Numbered from the stretch's first letter, positions 1 to 7,394 are shown. The stretch is 15,419 nt of DNA from Armatimonadota bacterium (GCA_014381035.1 JACMIS010000634.1:1-15419), one strand, 5' to 3'. Translations and numbers: made by a program. Notes: generated from the letters alone by a model not told the origin.

Positions 1-179
1 GCGAGAACCACCCGGTCGCCGTAGAACGGGAACACGAGCGCGGCGGGTCGGGCAAAGCCGGTCGGCTCCTCGGACTCGCTGTCGCACGGCACGAACGTTG
101 CCCGCTCCCGCTTCCAGCGCACGGTGGGGAACGATTCCGGGACGGCTAGTATGTCCGGCTCGCCGTCAAATACCGACAT
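1..179 (-). CDS. NUDIX-type hydrolase, N-terminal part only
   Basis: This is the first 59 codons of a gene that runs off the left edge of the window. The translation starts MSVFDGEPDILAVPESFPTV and ends RPAALVFPFYGDRVVLA. The last stretch looks like the first beta strand of a NUDIX fold (a hydrophobic A-L-V-F-P-F-Y-G-D-R-V-V-L-A run), with the preceding residues as an N-terminal extension. The diagnostic NUDIX box (GX5EX7REUXEEXGU) would lie outside the window, so the substrate and even the family are inferred from this short piece. The ATG lies inside the 3' end of the zinc-ribbon gene, overlapping it by 14 bp in another frame. This implies translational coupling in the rmlA operon. No strong SD is visible upstream. 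Confidence 0.55.
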   Translation of the reverse strand, partial: MSVFDGEPDILAVPESFPTVRWKRERATFVPCDSESEEPTGFARPAALVFPFYGDRVVL

Positions 180-402
180 TTTTATCGTCCGGTTCTATCG
201 CCAGCAGGTCGGTGAGTTGGCGGGCGAAAAGCATCGTGTAGCCACAAGAGCGGCAGACATACGCCCGGATCGGCGAGGTCGTGTAGGGAACCACGCCCAG
301 AAAACCATCCGGCTTTCCGGCGATAACGATCTGCGCGTCGCCGTTGCCGACTTTGACCGTGGCGGCGGCGAGATCCGACCCGCCGCAATGATGACAATTC
401 AT
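166..402 (-). CDS. Small zinc-ribbon protein (78 aa)
   Basis: The protein has two paired-cysteine knuckles, C3-H-H-C6 and C50-R-S-C53-G-Y, separated by about 43 residues. The layout resembles short bacterial zinc-ribbon proteins that have a CxxC near the N-terminus and a YVCxxCGY knuckle. Zinc binding is inferred from the four cysteines, and no catalytic residues are seen. The role is unknown; a nucleic-acid or protein adaptor role is only a guess from the fold class. The start is well supported: a GAGAGG SD sits just upstream of the ATG, partly in the 7-bp gap after the epimerase-like gene. The downstream NUDIX start overlaps its last codons, so all four genes of this block are probably co-transcribed. 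Confidence 0.75.
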   Translation of the reverse strand: MNCHHCGGSDLAAATVKVGNGDAQIVIAGKPDGFLGVVPYTTSPIRAYVCRSCGYTMLFARQLTDLLAIEPDDKNVGI

Positions 403-409
403 AAGCCTC

Positions 410-970
410 TCACCCCTGTGTGATTTCCCAGAAGTCGGTGCCGAGCATATCCCACGGCAACCGGCGTTCGTCCGGGTCCGCGATGTTGAAATGCTGATTC
501 ACATAATACAGAATCGTCGCCGGTACTGTGCCCAGATTCGCGCACCCGTGACCGACGCCACGCGGAATATACAGGAGTTGCGTTTTCCCCCCACCCATGA
601 CAAATCGCATCGTTTTTCCGGAGGTCGGGGAGTCTTTGCGAGCGTCTACCAATCCGATCAGCAGACGATCCGTCGGCGGCACGAACCAGACATCTTCCTG
701 ATTGAAATGCAGATGAAACGCCTTGACGGCACCAGGCAGTACCTGCGAATAGGACGACTGGCGAACACGGAACGCCGGAATCTGTAATAGGCAGCCACTT
801 TCGTCGAAGCGGACCAGTTCCGCGAACGAGCCGCCGTCGTCAATCAGCAATCGCAGATCAATAATCTGCACACCCTCGATCAGCACCCGCTTCGGGTACT
901 CCTGCGTGGAAACCGCGGATTGAAACTCCGGGGCGAGATCGGTAGGGAAAAGGCGAACCGGTTCAGACAT
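410..970 (-). CDS. dTDP-4-dehydrorhamnose 3,5-epimerase family protein (RmlC-like, divergent)
   Basis: This 186-residue cupin protein has the length and order of RmlC/RfbC: a region with H86 where RmlC has its catalytic RGLHYQ histidine, then GLVDARKDSPTSGK (like VDLRRGSPT), LLYIPRGVGHG (like WIPEGFAHG) and a C-terminal ERRLPWD (like RGIRWDD). In the dTDP-rhamnose pathway RmlC epimerises C3 and C5 of dTDP-4-keto-6-deoxyglucose in the cytosol. Its position directly after rmlA (15-bp gap) supports that pathway. It is divergent: the first motif reads AFHLHFNQEDVWFV, the usual active-site lysine of the AKLVR stretch appears replaced, and the YKxxxYY tyrosine region reads YYVNQHF. It may be a true epimerase or another sugar-nucleotide cupin such as a ketoisomerase. 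Only a weak AAGAAAG SD precedes the ATG. Confidence 0.8.
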   Translation of the reverse strand: MSEPVRLFPTDLAPEFQSAVSTQEYPKRVLIEGVQIIDLRLLIDDGGSFAELVRFDESGCLLQIPAFRVRQSSYSQVLPGAVKAFHLHFNQEDVWFVPPTDRLLIGLVDARKDSPTSGKTMRFVMGGGKTQLLYIPRGVGHGCANLGTVPATILYYVNQHFNIADPDERRLPWDMLGTDFWEITQG

Positions 971-985
971 AATAACGAAACTTTC

Positions 986-1864
986 TTATCGGGCAAGGAG
1001 ACGGCGCAGATAGGCGGCATACTCAGTTTTTCCGAGGCGGTCGATCTGTTTTTCCACGGCGGCGGCACCGATCCAACCGCAATCGTAGGCGATTTCCTCA
1101 AGGCAAGCGATCTTCAATCCCTGCCGATGCTCAATCGCCGCGACATAGTTGGAAGCGTCCAGAAGCGAATCATGCGTCCCCGTGTCGAGCCATGCCGTGC
1201 CGCGCCCGAATTTCTCGACATGGAGTTGATCCTGCGCGAGATAAACCTTGTTTACGTCGGTGATTTCATACTCGCCCCGAGCAGAAGGGGCGATGCTCGC
1301 GGCAATGTCGGTTATCTGTGCGTCATAGAAATACAGCCCGACGACGGCATAATTGGACTTCGGTCTCGCCGGTTTTTCTTCCAGCGAAAGGGCGCGACCG
1401 TCCGCACCGAACTCGACGACCCCGTATCGCTCGGGGTCGGAAACACGGTAGCCGAACACGGTCGCCCCGCCACGGTCCGATTGCGCCGCTTCTGCCGCGC
1501 TTGCCAACTGCTCGGGCAACCGGTCGCCGTTGAAAAGGTTGTCGCCCAGAACGAGTGCCGCCGGTTTCCCGCCCACGAATGATTTTCCGATATGAAATGC
1601 CTGCGCCAGTCCTTCCGGACGCGGTTGCTCGGCGTAGGAAAGGTTCAAGCCGAATTGCGAACCATCGCCTAAAAGTCGCTCGAACAAGGGGAGATCATAC
1701 TGGGTCGAGATCAACAAGATGTCGCGTATACCTGCCAGCATCAGCGTTGACAGCGGATAAAATACCATCGGTTTGTCGTAAACCGGAAGAAGTTGTTTGG
1801 AAACGCTCTGCGTCACCGGGTACAAACGGGTGCCACTGCCACCCGCAAGAATGATACCTTTCAT
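986..1864 (-). CDS. rmlA: Glucose-1-phosphate thymidylyltransferase
   Basis: This enzyme makes dTDP-glucose from glucose-1-phosphate and dTTP, the first step of dTDP-L-rhamnose synthesis in the cytosol. At 292 residues it is full length for RmlA/RfbA. The N-terminus [20 protein letters not shown] is the classic nucleotide-binding start, followed by [12 protein letters not shown] to residue 33. Also visible are [14 protein letters not shown] (residues 77-90), the metal-binding VLGDN with D108, SLEEKP (160-165) and [10 protein letters not shown] with D227. The family start MKGIILAGG fixes the ATG. There is no SD, but a near-consensus promoter ends 8 bp upstream, so the mRNA is probably leaderless. 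It is the first gene of the minus-strand operon with the epimerase-like, zinc-ribbon and NUDIX genes. rmlB and rmlD are absent from the window. Confidence 0.96.
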   Translation of the reverse strand: MKGIILAGGSGTRLYPVTQSVSKQLLPVYDKPMVFYPLSTLMLAGIRDILLISTQYDLPLFERLLGDGSQFGLNLSYAEQPRPEGLAQAFHIGKSFVGGKPAALVLGDNLFNGDRLPEQLASAAEAAQSDRGGATVFGYRVSDPERYGVVEFGADGRALSLEEKPARPKSNYAVVGLYFYDAQITDIAASIAPSARGEYEITDVNKVYLAQDQLHVEKFGRGTAWLDTGTHDSLLDASNYVAAIEHRQGLKIACLEEIAYDCGWIGAAAVEKQIDRLGKTEYAAYLRRLLAR

Positions 1865-1865
1865 G

Positions 1866-1901
1866 TAAACTCAGTATAATGGGAGTCGGATAGCCTGTCA
1901 A
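1866..1901 (-). promoter_or_regulatory. Sigma-70-type promoter of rmlA, predicted leaderless
   Basis: On the minus strand TTGACA (1896-1901, perfect) and TATACT (1873-1878, five of six) are separated by 17 bp. The transcription start is expected near 1866, one or two bases before the rmlA ATG at 1864. That leaves no room for an SD, and none is seen. Confidence 0.75.
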
Positions 1902-1991
1902 ACGATAAGGACCATTGCGCTTGTCCAACCACCCGTCAGGTGATTTCATGATTGTGTAAGGCGGAACGGTGAGAGGGTATCAAGGATAAAT

Positions 1992-2810
1992 ATGATTCAC
2001 GGTAAACGCGTTGTTGTTGTTCTACCGGCTTACAACGCCGCATTGACTCTGGAAAAGACTCTCGCCGACGTTTCGCCAGGAATCGTGGATGAATTCGTGC
2101 TGGTGGATGACCGCTCGAATGACGAGACGATAAAGGTCGCCAGGCGGCTACGCATTCCGTATATCGTCCACGCGAAGAATCGCGGTTATGGCGGCAATCA
2201 GAAGACATGTTATACCGAGGCTTTGCGTCGGGGTGCCGATATTGTCGTGATGTTGCATCCCGATTACCAGTACTCCCCCAAATTGATCGGCGCGATGTCC
2301 TGGATGATCGCGTCGGAAGAGTTCGATGCGGTACTCGGGTCGCGGATCCTGGGCACGACGGGTGCACTTCAGGGAGGGATGCCGTATTACAAGTACGTGG
2401 CGAACCGATTCCTGACGGCGGTCGAAAATATATTACTGGGTATAAAACTGTCGGAATACCACACGGGATACCGCGCGTTCAGTCGGCGGCTACTGGAATC
2501 CCTGCCGCTGGAAGAGAACAGCGACGATTTCGTTTTCGACAACCAGATGCTCGCGCAGGCGACGTACTTCGGATTCCGGATAGGGGAAGTGTCGTGCCCG
2601 ACGAAATACTTCCCGGAAGCGTCCTCGATCAATTTTCGCCGCTCCGTGATTTACGGACTCGGCGTTCTGGCAACAGCGGTTGATTTTCGCTTCCACAAAT
2701 GGGGACTCGCGAAAACGCCCCGGTACTCGACACAAGGGCGGGGACTCGGGCAGGGGGTTGACCCGATTCCCTCCGCGCAAATGGGGGATCTCGCAGACAC
2801 GAACCCGTGA
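1992..2810 (+). CDS. Glycosyltransferase family 2 (DPM1/polyprenyl-phosphate-sugar synthase-like)
   Basis: This is a GT-A-fold glycosyltransferase of 272 residues. The N-terminus KRVVVVLPAYNAALTLEKTL is the usual GT2 start. EFVLVDDRSNDET holds the first conserved aspartates (D39, D40), NRGYGGNQKT follows, and VVMLHPDYQY around D91 stands in for the DxD metal-binding motif. EYHTGYRAF lies in the acceptor half. There are no clear transmembrane segments, so it is probably cytosolic or peripheral. The family moves sugars from nucleotide donors to lipid or glycan acceptors; the actual substrates cannot be read. An AAGGA SD lies 5 bp before the ATG. It is divergent from rmlA and precedes the glycan exporter genes, so a role in building a surface polysaccharide is inferred. 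The last 35 or so residues are low-complexity and probably disordered. Confidence 0.9.
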   Translation: MIHGKRVVVVLPAYNAALTLEKTLADVSPGIVDEFVLVDDRSNDETIKVARRLRIPYIVHAKNRGYGGNQKTCYTEALRRGADIVVMLHPDYQYSPKLIGAMSWMIASEEFDAVLGSRILGTTGALQGGMPYYKYVANRFLTAVENILLGIKLSEYHTGYRAFSRRLLESLPLEENSDDFVFDNQMLAQATYFGFRIGEVSCPTKYFPEASSINFRRSVIYGLGVLATAVDFRFHKWGLAKTPRYSTQGRGLGQGVDPIPSAQMGDLADTNP

Positions 2811-2873
2811 CGTAGCAGGGCGTCCCCGCCACCCGTTTGCCGTCCGTGGATTTAGACTTTTTCCGGCAGATCC

Positions 2874-2910
2874 TCGACTTTGTCCTGCACGAAAGTCGAA
2901 AATAGCAGGA
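2874..2910. repeat. Two mutually exclusive inverted repeats before the permease gene
   Basis: TCGACTTT (2874-2881) can pair with AAAGTCGA (2892-2899) around a 10-nt loop. TCCTGC (2883-2888) lies in that loop and can pair with GCAGGA (2905-2910). The two hairpins compete, and they end about 10 bp before the permease SD. No U-tract follows, so this is not an obvious terminator. The rest of the 130-bp gap shows nothing recognisable. Confidence 0.35.
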
Positions 2911-2940
2911 AACAGCGAACGAGGAAAGTAAACAAACAGC

Positions 2941-3786
2941 GTGACATCGCATCCGCTCCGCACGATACGTCCCCCTTCCGGGTTTACCCCGCTTGATCTG
3001 CGTGAATTATGGGCGTATCGTGACCTTTTGACCACCCTCGCCTTTCGGGATATTATGCTCCGCTACCGGCAAACCGCACTGGGAGTGACGTGGGTGCTGT
3101 TGCAACCGGCCGTCGGCGCGGGGCTGCTCACATTCGTGTTTGGGAACATTGCCGGCCTCGCGAAAGGGAGTAGCACGGCTTATTTTCTGCTCACCTTTGC
3201 CGGTCAGATTTTTTATGTCGCCTATGCCGGAACAGTGACTAAGGTGGCGGCGAGTCTTGTGGGGAACACCGGGCTGGTATCCAAAGTATATTTCCCGCGG
3301 TTAATTCTGCCGCTATCCACGGTCGCCTCGTCGTTACTTGACTTCGCGGTTGGTTTCTGTCTGCTCGCGCTGTTATTGGTGTTCTTTCACGGCGTTCCAG
3401 GTTTGCCTTTTTTGACACTTCCTTTTTGGATCGCGTTCTCCCTTCTGCTCTCGCTCGGCTGGGGATTGATCGCCGCCGCGCTGATGGTTGCATACCGTGA
3501 TGTCCAACATATCCTTCCGGTGCTGATGCAATTTTTGAACTTTGGCTCGCCCGTCGGTTGGACCCTGGATCGGATCGGCGAGAAGTGGCTTCCCCTGTAT
3601 CTCTTGCTCAACCCGCTCGCCGTGTTTATAGAGGGCTTTCGCTGGTCGCTTTACGCGCGGGACTGGTCTGATTTTCCGGTCCCCGCCGGGTATGTCGTTT
3701 ATGCCGTTGTCATCGCCCTCGGAATATTTTCGGCGGGAACCATGATATTTCGAAACCGCGAGAGGCAGTTCGCCGATGTCATCTAA
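2941..3786 (+). CDS. wzm: ABC-2 type polysaccharide export permease
   Basis: This is the inner-membrane permease of a Wzm/Wzt (TagG/TagH-like) exporter, which moves lipid-linked glycan across the cytoplasmic membrane. At 281 residues it is typical for the family. After an amphipathic N-terminus (IRPPSGFTPLDLRELWAYRD) comes the conserved FRDIMLRYRQTALGVTW (35-51). About six hydrophobic segments follow, near residues 52-70, 81-100, 118-150, 160-184, 192-230 and 249-270. The C-terminus FRNRERQFADVI is the usual cytosolic end of these permeases. The start is GTG; GAGGAAAG lies about 13-16 bp upstream, a long spacing, but the family alignment requires a start near here. It overlaps the ATPase gene by 11 bp, as expected for subunits of one transporter. 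It could carry O-antigen-like glycan or a teichoic-type polymer. Confidence 0.9.
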   Translation: MTSHPLRTIRPPSGFTPLDLRELWAYRDLLTTLAFRDIMLRYRQTALGVTWVLLQPAVGAGLLTFVFGNIAGLAKGSSTAYFLLTFAGQIFYVAYAGTVTKVAASLVGNTGLVSKVYFPRLILPLSTVASSLLDFAVGFCLLALLLVFFHGVPGLPFLTLPFWIAFSLLLSLGWGLIAAALMVAYRDVQHILPVLMQFLNFGSPVGWTLDRIGEKWLPLYLLLNPLAVFIEGFRWSLYARDWSDFPVPAGYVVYAVVIALGIFSAGTMIFRNRERQFADVI

Positions 3787-5020
3787 ACGGGGCAACATCG
3801 CTCTCTCGGTACGCGGTCTCGGTAAAAAGTATCGCATCGCGCAAAGTTCCGGGAATACGGCGACCACCATAGCCGAACGCCTCCTATCCGTATTGAAGGG
3901 AAGAACAAAGGCGGAATATACGGAGTTTTGGGCAAACCGGGATATTTCTTTCGATCTCCAGGAGGGGGACATTGTTGGCGTCGTCGGGCGCAACGGCGCG
4001 GGTAAATCTACCCTGCTCAAACTACTGTCCCGCATCACCGAGCCTACGGAAGGGGAGATTGATCTGTACGGGCGCGTTGGATCGCTACTGGAGGTCGGCA
4101 CGGGGTTTCATCCCGAACTGACCGGGCGAGAAAATATCTTCCTCAATGGCGCGATCCTGGGTATGACACGACGGGAAATCACGCACCAGTTCGACGCAAT
4201 CGTGGATTTCGCGGAGATCGAATCGTTTCTTGATACGCCGGTCAAGCGGTATTCCTCGGGGATGTATGTCCGCCTTGCCTTCGCGGTCGCCGCGCACCTG
4301 AACCCGGAGATATTGATCGTGGACGAAGTTCTGGCAGTCGGCGATACACGATTCCAGCGTAAATGCCTTGGCAAGATGCAGGATGTCGCGCAATCCGGTG
4401 GGCGTACCGTGCTCTTTGTTTCGCACAATGTGGCGGCGATCCGCTCGCTTTGTAATCGTTCCCTGTTTTTAAAGGATGGACGTCTGACACTGGATTCTGC
4501 TACCGATGCCGTTATGGAGATTTATATGCGAGAGGCGGGAGGTGTAACCGCGGAACTGCGCATCGCATCGGAGCAATCCCCGTCGCCCGAATTTCATTTA
4601 CGAACCGTTCGCGTGTGCGGTAAGAGCGGCGTTGTTGCTCAGGCGATAGATTTACGTGACCCGTTTCGCATCGAAATCGAGTACACAGTCGCTGCGCCGC
4701 TTGTCAATCTCCGGGTAAAGGTCAATGTGCAAACGTCCGACGGCGTTCTGGTTTGTTCCTCGTATGATCCCGAAGGTGCTACTCATTCCAGACACCTGCC
4801 GGGCGACTATATCGCCCGTTGCCAGTTCCCCCCTTCTATTTTGAACGAAGGAATGTTCTTTCTGAGCATCGTTGCCGACATCCCCAATGAGCGAGTGCTT
4901 CAACAAATGGACCATGCGATTTCTTTTCGTGTCGAGGACATGATGGGACATGGCGAAACTGCCGATAAGTTAGCAGGAATTATCCGGCCATCGGTTGTAT
5001 GGGACACCGCCAAGTCGTGA
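3776..5020 (+). CDS. wzt: Polysaccharide ABC transporter ATP-binding protein with Wzt C-terminal domain
   Basis: This is the ATPase partner of the preceding permease. The nucleotide-binding domain covers about residues 8-250: Walker A G71-RNGAGKST, ABC signature YSSGM (159-163), Walker B ILIVDE (179-184) and switch histidine H217 in VLFVSHN. The extended N-terminus and the RVGSLLEVGTGFHPELTGREN stretch typify the Wzt/TagH/RfbE group. Residues of about 265-390 form an extra beta-rich region (FRIEIEYTVAAPL, then VKVNVQTSDG) like the Wzt C-terminal domain. In characterised O-antigen systems that domain binds the modified end of the exported glycan and so decides which polymer is exported. The ATG lies within the last codons of the permease gene, so the two are coupled. 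No terminator follows. Substrate specificity cannot be read from the sequence. Confidence 0.94.
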   Translation: MSSKRGNIALSVRGLGKKYRIAQSSGNTATTIAERLLSVLKGRTKAEYTEFWANRDISFDLQEGDIVGVVGRNGAGKSTLLKLLSRITEPTEGEIDLYGRVGSLLEVGTGFHPELTGRENIFLNGAILGMTRREITHQFDAIVDFAEIESFLDTPVKRYSSGMYVRLAFAVAAHLNPEILIVDEVLAVGDTRFQRKCLGKMQDVAQSGGRTVLFVSHNVAAIRSLCNRSLFLKDGRLTLDSATDAVMEIYMREAGGVTAELRIASEQSPSPEFHLRTVRVCGKSGVVAQAIDLRDPFRIEIEYTVAAPLVNLRVKVNVQTSDGVLVCSSYDPEGATHSRHLPGDYIARCQFPPSILNEGMFFLSIVADIPNERVLQQMDHAISFRVEDMMGHGETADKLAGIIRPSVVWDTAKS

Positions 5021-5053
5021 CCTGATGATTTCCTATAAAAATAACTTTATGTA

Positions 5054-5080
5054 GTGACGGCACACTCTTTGCATTATAAA
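5054..5080 (+). promoter_or_regulatory. Candidate promoter for the anchored GspG-tail protein
   Basis: A TATAAA (5075-5080) has a weak -35, GTGACG (5054-5059), at a short 15-bp spacing. It lies in an AT-rich gap after wzt, the only place in this gap where a promoter is plausible. The gap 5021-5139 holds nothing else recognisable. Confidence 0.35.
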
Positions 5081-5169
5081 CAGTTCTGTGACTGCGCCGT
5101 GCCATCGGGCAACAGAACTATTTAGCGCGATGTGTAACGGTGAAAGGAAAGTCTGCAATTATCTTCCTC

Positions 5170-6480
5170 ATGAAATACATTCCAACCCTTCAACAACGCA
5201 TCGTCCGCCGCCGCCGTATTGCTATCGTGACGATTATCGCCTCGCTGGGTATCGCTTGCCGTTGGCATGTGGCGAACCTCGAACCCGCGTATCCGGTCGG
5301 GGAGGGCGTCTACAAAGAAAACACGGTGTCAGAAACGGGCGAGACGAAGCAACCAAACGCGGCACTGTTCTATATGGCGGCCGCGGGTGCGTTCCACATA
5401 GACATGCCCGAAGGGTTGGAGCAGGATACGCATAGCTTGATCAGTGCGCCACTTTCCGTCCAGGAACCAGTGGTTGCACAGGCGAAACCGGCGTTCGATC
5501 TTCTGCGACAGGGGATGAAATATTCCTTCGTTGCTGACAAAATTCCCGGTTATTTTGTCGAAGAATCGTCGGTCGGCAAATCAATACCAACCCGCAATTT
5601 TGCTCCGTTAAGAGAAATGTCCCGAATGCTGGCGGTGGAGTCCCGAGTGAAAGCGGCGAAGGGGGATACCCCCGGTGCCCTGCAATCCGCGCTGGACGCG
5701 ATGCGCCTCGGCACAGACGCCGGTCAGGGTGCATCCCTTCTGGAAGGTATGATCGGCGTCCTGTTACAACGTATCGGCACTCAGGAAGCGATAAGGCATG
5801 TCAAAGGTTTGTCGGCGGCTGAAGCGCGAGCGGGCGCATCACGACTGGAAGCGATGCTGAAACACGAACGAACCTTTGCCCAGATGATGACTGCCGAACG
5901 GGACACGATGTCCTACGACACACTGAAAACTGTTTTCCGGACAGGAGCATTCCAGGGAATGAACCCGAATACCGGTGAAGAACTCGATCTCCAAGGTGCC
6001 GGGTGGCGGTTCGCACTGGGGACGATGGTATTCGCACGCACGAAGCAGGGCGTCGTGGACGACTTCGCGGAGCAGTATGATCAGATTCTGACGCGTTACA
6101 GGATGCCGTATCAATTGGCGAAGCGATTGGACAAGACCCAGTTATCCGCCAACCCCATGGTGCGATACTGGGTGGACACGGATGTTCAACGTGCCTACCA
6201 TCAAACGACCCAACAGGCGACACACAACCGTGTTTTGCTTGCGCAACTTGCTATCCAGGCATACCGGCAAGAACATGGCGGGGTCGCACCGACATCGCTG
6301 AGCGATCTTACTCGTGGGACGAAACCCTATATCAGTGTGGTACCAGGTGATCCTTTCTCTCTTCCCGGAACCCATGCGTTGCGTTATGACGCGCATACCG
6401 GAAAGGCATACAGCGTCGGCGAGAATGGCAAAGACGACCGCAACGCCGGTGACGATAACTCGGGGCTATACAATGAATAG
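5170..6480 (+). CDS. Uncharacterised membrane-anchored protein with type II secretion GspG-like C-terminal segment
   Basis: The function is not known. From the ATG used here the protein has 436 residues. A basic RRRR cluster is followed by one hydrophobic segment (about 17-30, IAIVTIIASLGIAC), so it is an anchored extracytoplasmic protein; LGIAC also fits a loose lipobox. The middle is a helical region rich in Ala and Leu. The last 80 residues (LAIQAYRQEHGGVAPTSLSD, PYISVVPGDPFS, YSVGENGKDD) match the C-terminal pattern of major pseudopilins (an AYRxxHG helix, an xPxDPF turn, an SxGxNGKDD loop), but the pilin N-terminal methylation motif is missing. Such tails occur in large families of unknown proteins in Planctomycetota, Acidobacteriota and Armatimonadota. 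The start is uncertain: an in-frame GTG at 5140 lacks an SD, while AAAGGAAAG lies about 18 bp before this ATG. Confidence 0.8.
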   Translation: MKYIPTLQQRIVRRRRIAIVTIIASLGIACRWHVANLEPAYPVGEGVYKENTVSETGETKQPNAALFYMAAAGAFHIDMPEGLEQDTHSLISAPLSVQEPVVAQAKPAFDLLRQGMKYSFVADKIPGYFVEESSVGKSIPTRNFAPLREMSRMLAVESRVKAAKGDTPGALQSALDAMRLGTDAGQGASLLEGMIGVLLQRIGTQEAIRHVKGLSAAEARAGASRLEAMLKHERTFAQMMTAERDTMSYDTLKTVFRTGAFQGMNPNTGEELDLQGAGWRFALGTMVFARTKQGVVDDFAEQYDQILTRYRMPYQLAKRLDKTQLSANPMVRYWVDTDVQRAYHQTTQQATHNRVLLAQLAIQAYRQEHGGVAPTSLSDLTRGTKPYISVVPGDPFSLPGTHALRYDAHTGKAYSVGENGKDDRNAGDDNSGLYNE

Positions 6481-6595
6481 GTTCTGTATGGATTACGCGT
6501 TTGCTTCGATTACCGAACTGGGTACAAGGAATCATCACTCAAATCTTAACAGTAGGTGTCGGATTTTGCACAGTCGCCTATAAGTCGTCAACTTT

Positions 6596-6623
6596 TTGAT
6601 AGTTCGGCGCGACTAAGTATTAT
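6596..6623 (+). promoter_or_regulatory. Sigma-70-type promoter for the 205-aa ORF
   Basis: TTGATA (6596-6601, five of six) and TATTAT (6618-6623, five of six) are separated by 16 bp. The predicted start near 6630 gives a leader of about 29 nt containing an SD at 6644-6651. The remainder of the 6481-6658 gap shows nothing recognisable. Confidence 0.55.
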
Positions 6624-6658
6624 TAACTGTTGTACCGGCGATTAGAAGGGGCGATGCG

Positions 6659-7276
6659 ATGGCGGGATGGTGGTTTTGGCATAAAACACGAACCGAAAAA
6701 GCGGCGAAATTCGGCATGAACGGCGCGATTGCGACGCGCTCCGTCTATGTCGCACCGCGCCCCGGGCGTCACCTCCCAACGCAGTGTCGCCCCGGATGGG
6801 CGTGTGGCGAGCGTGCCATAAAACGCGCCGGGTTAGGGCGAAAGCATCTGCTGGCGCGACCCGTCAAAGGTTTATCACCGCAATCCCAGAAGGTCGTGGC
6901 GCAATTGTTGCCCTCCGTACCGGTAGGCGGAGGCAACAGCCCCGCCTCGGTGTTTGAAAACGCGACGGATAGCGTCCCGGTCGGTACTAATGAGTTTGTT
7001 GTTGGTATCAGTGAGGTCCGCCGCGTCCGTATCGAAGAAACTGGCGTGATTGCTCTGGAACGAACCCGTTGCACGCAAACAGCCAGCGGCGTGCGTATCG
7101 TTACATTGTTCTGGGCGATCTATGTCGCAACGGAAAACAACCTTCGGATGGCACGTATTTGCGCGGAAGGGGAGGCCGAATTGCGCACCTACCGGACACA
7201 GGTCGCGGACTTCTTGCGGCGCTGGACGGCGTCGGGACCGGTCGCTTTCCGGCAAAAAACGATTCTCCTCCGATAA
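6659..7276 (+). CDS. Hypothetical protein, 205 aa, no recognised family
   Basis: I do not recognise this protein. Three points argue that it is real: a good promoter at 6596-6623, an AGAAGGGG SD 7 bp before the ATG, and a first-codon-position excess of G and A through the frame, typical of coding DNA. The N-terminus is aromatic and basic (MAGWWFWHKTRTEKAAKFG), with no signal peptide. The middle is rich in Arg, Gly and Pro. A short hydrophobic run (about 143-157, GVRIVTLFWAIYVA) is too short for a confident membrane segment. The C-terminal part is charged and probably helical. It lies between the GspG-tail gene and the S8 protease, on the same strand as both, 118 bp before the protease. Antisense frames are also partly open here, as is common at this GC content, so it could be spurious. 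Confidence 0.4.
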   Translation: MAGWWFWHKTRTEKAAKFGMNGAIATRSVYVAPRPGRHLPTQCRPGWACGERAIKRAGLGRKHLLARPVKGLSPQSQKVVAQLLPSVPVGGGNSPASVFENATDSVPVGTNEFVVGISEVRRVRIEETGVIALERTRCTQTASGVRIVTLFWAIYVATENNLRMARICAEGEAELRTYRTQVADFLRRWTASGPVAFRQKTILLR

Positions 7277-7343
7277 AAGGCGAATATCCGTCTAATTACG
7301 AGCGAGGATTTTGTATTCGCACGCCGATAATATTCTTTGGTTA

Positions 7344-7388
7344 CTCCTGGGAAGCAAGTAAATTCTACCGCCAGGGTCGCCAGAGGAG
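7344..7388 (+). promoter_or_regulatory. Possible SD-sequestering hairpin in the protease leader
   Basis: CTCCT (7344-7348) is complementary to AGGAG (7384-7388), which is the SD of the S8 protease. The adjoining GG (7349-7350) and CC (7380-7381) can extend the pairing across a 2-nt bulge, with a 29-nt loop. A GATAAT at 7326-7331 upstream lacks a good -35. This is a pattern-level prediction only. Confidence 0.25.
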
Positions 7389-7394
7389 AAGATA

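Noticed and set aside
920..1582. Plus-strand frame of 220 codons
   Set aside because: It is antisense to rmlA, whose motifs are unmistakable.
3373..4101. Minus-strand open frame of 242 codons across the permease/ATPase junction
   Set aside because: It is antisense to two clear ABC transporter genes and its translation shows no domain.
5088..5435. Plus-strand frame of 115 codons starting with GTG
   Set aside because: It is out of frame with the larger gene at 5170, has no SD and shows no domain.
6769..7255. Minus-strand frames of 101 and 126 codons opposite the 205-aa ORF
   Set aside because: No SD or promoter was found for them and base-position bias favours the plus frame, though neither strand has a recognised family.
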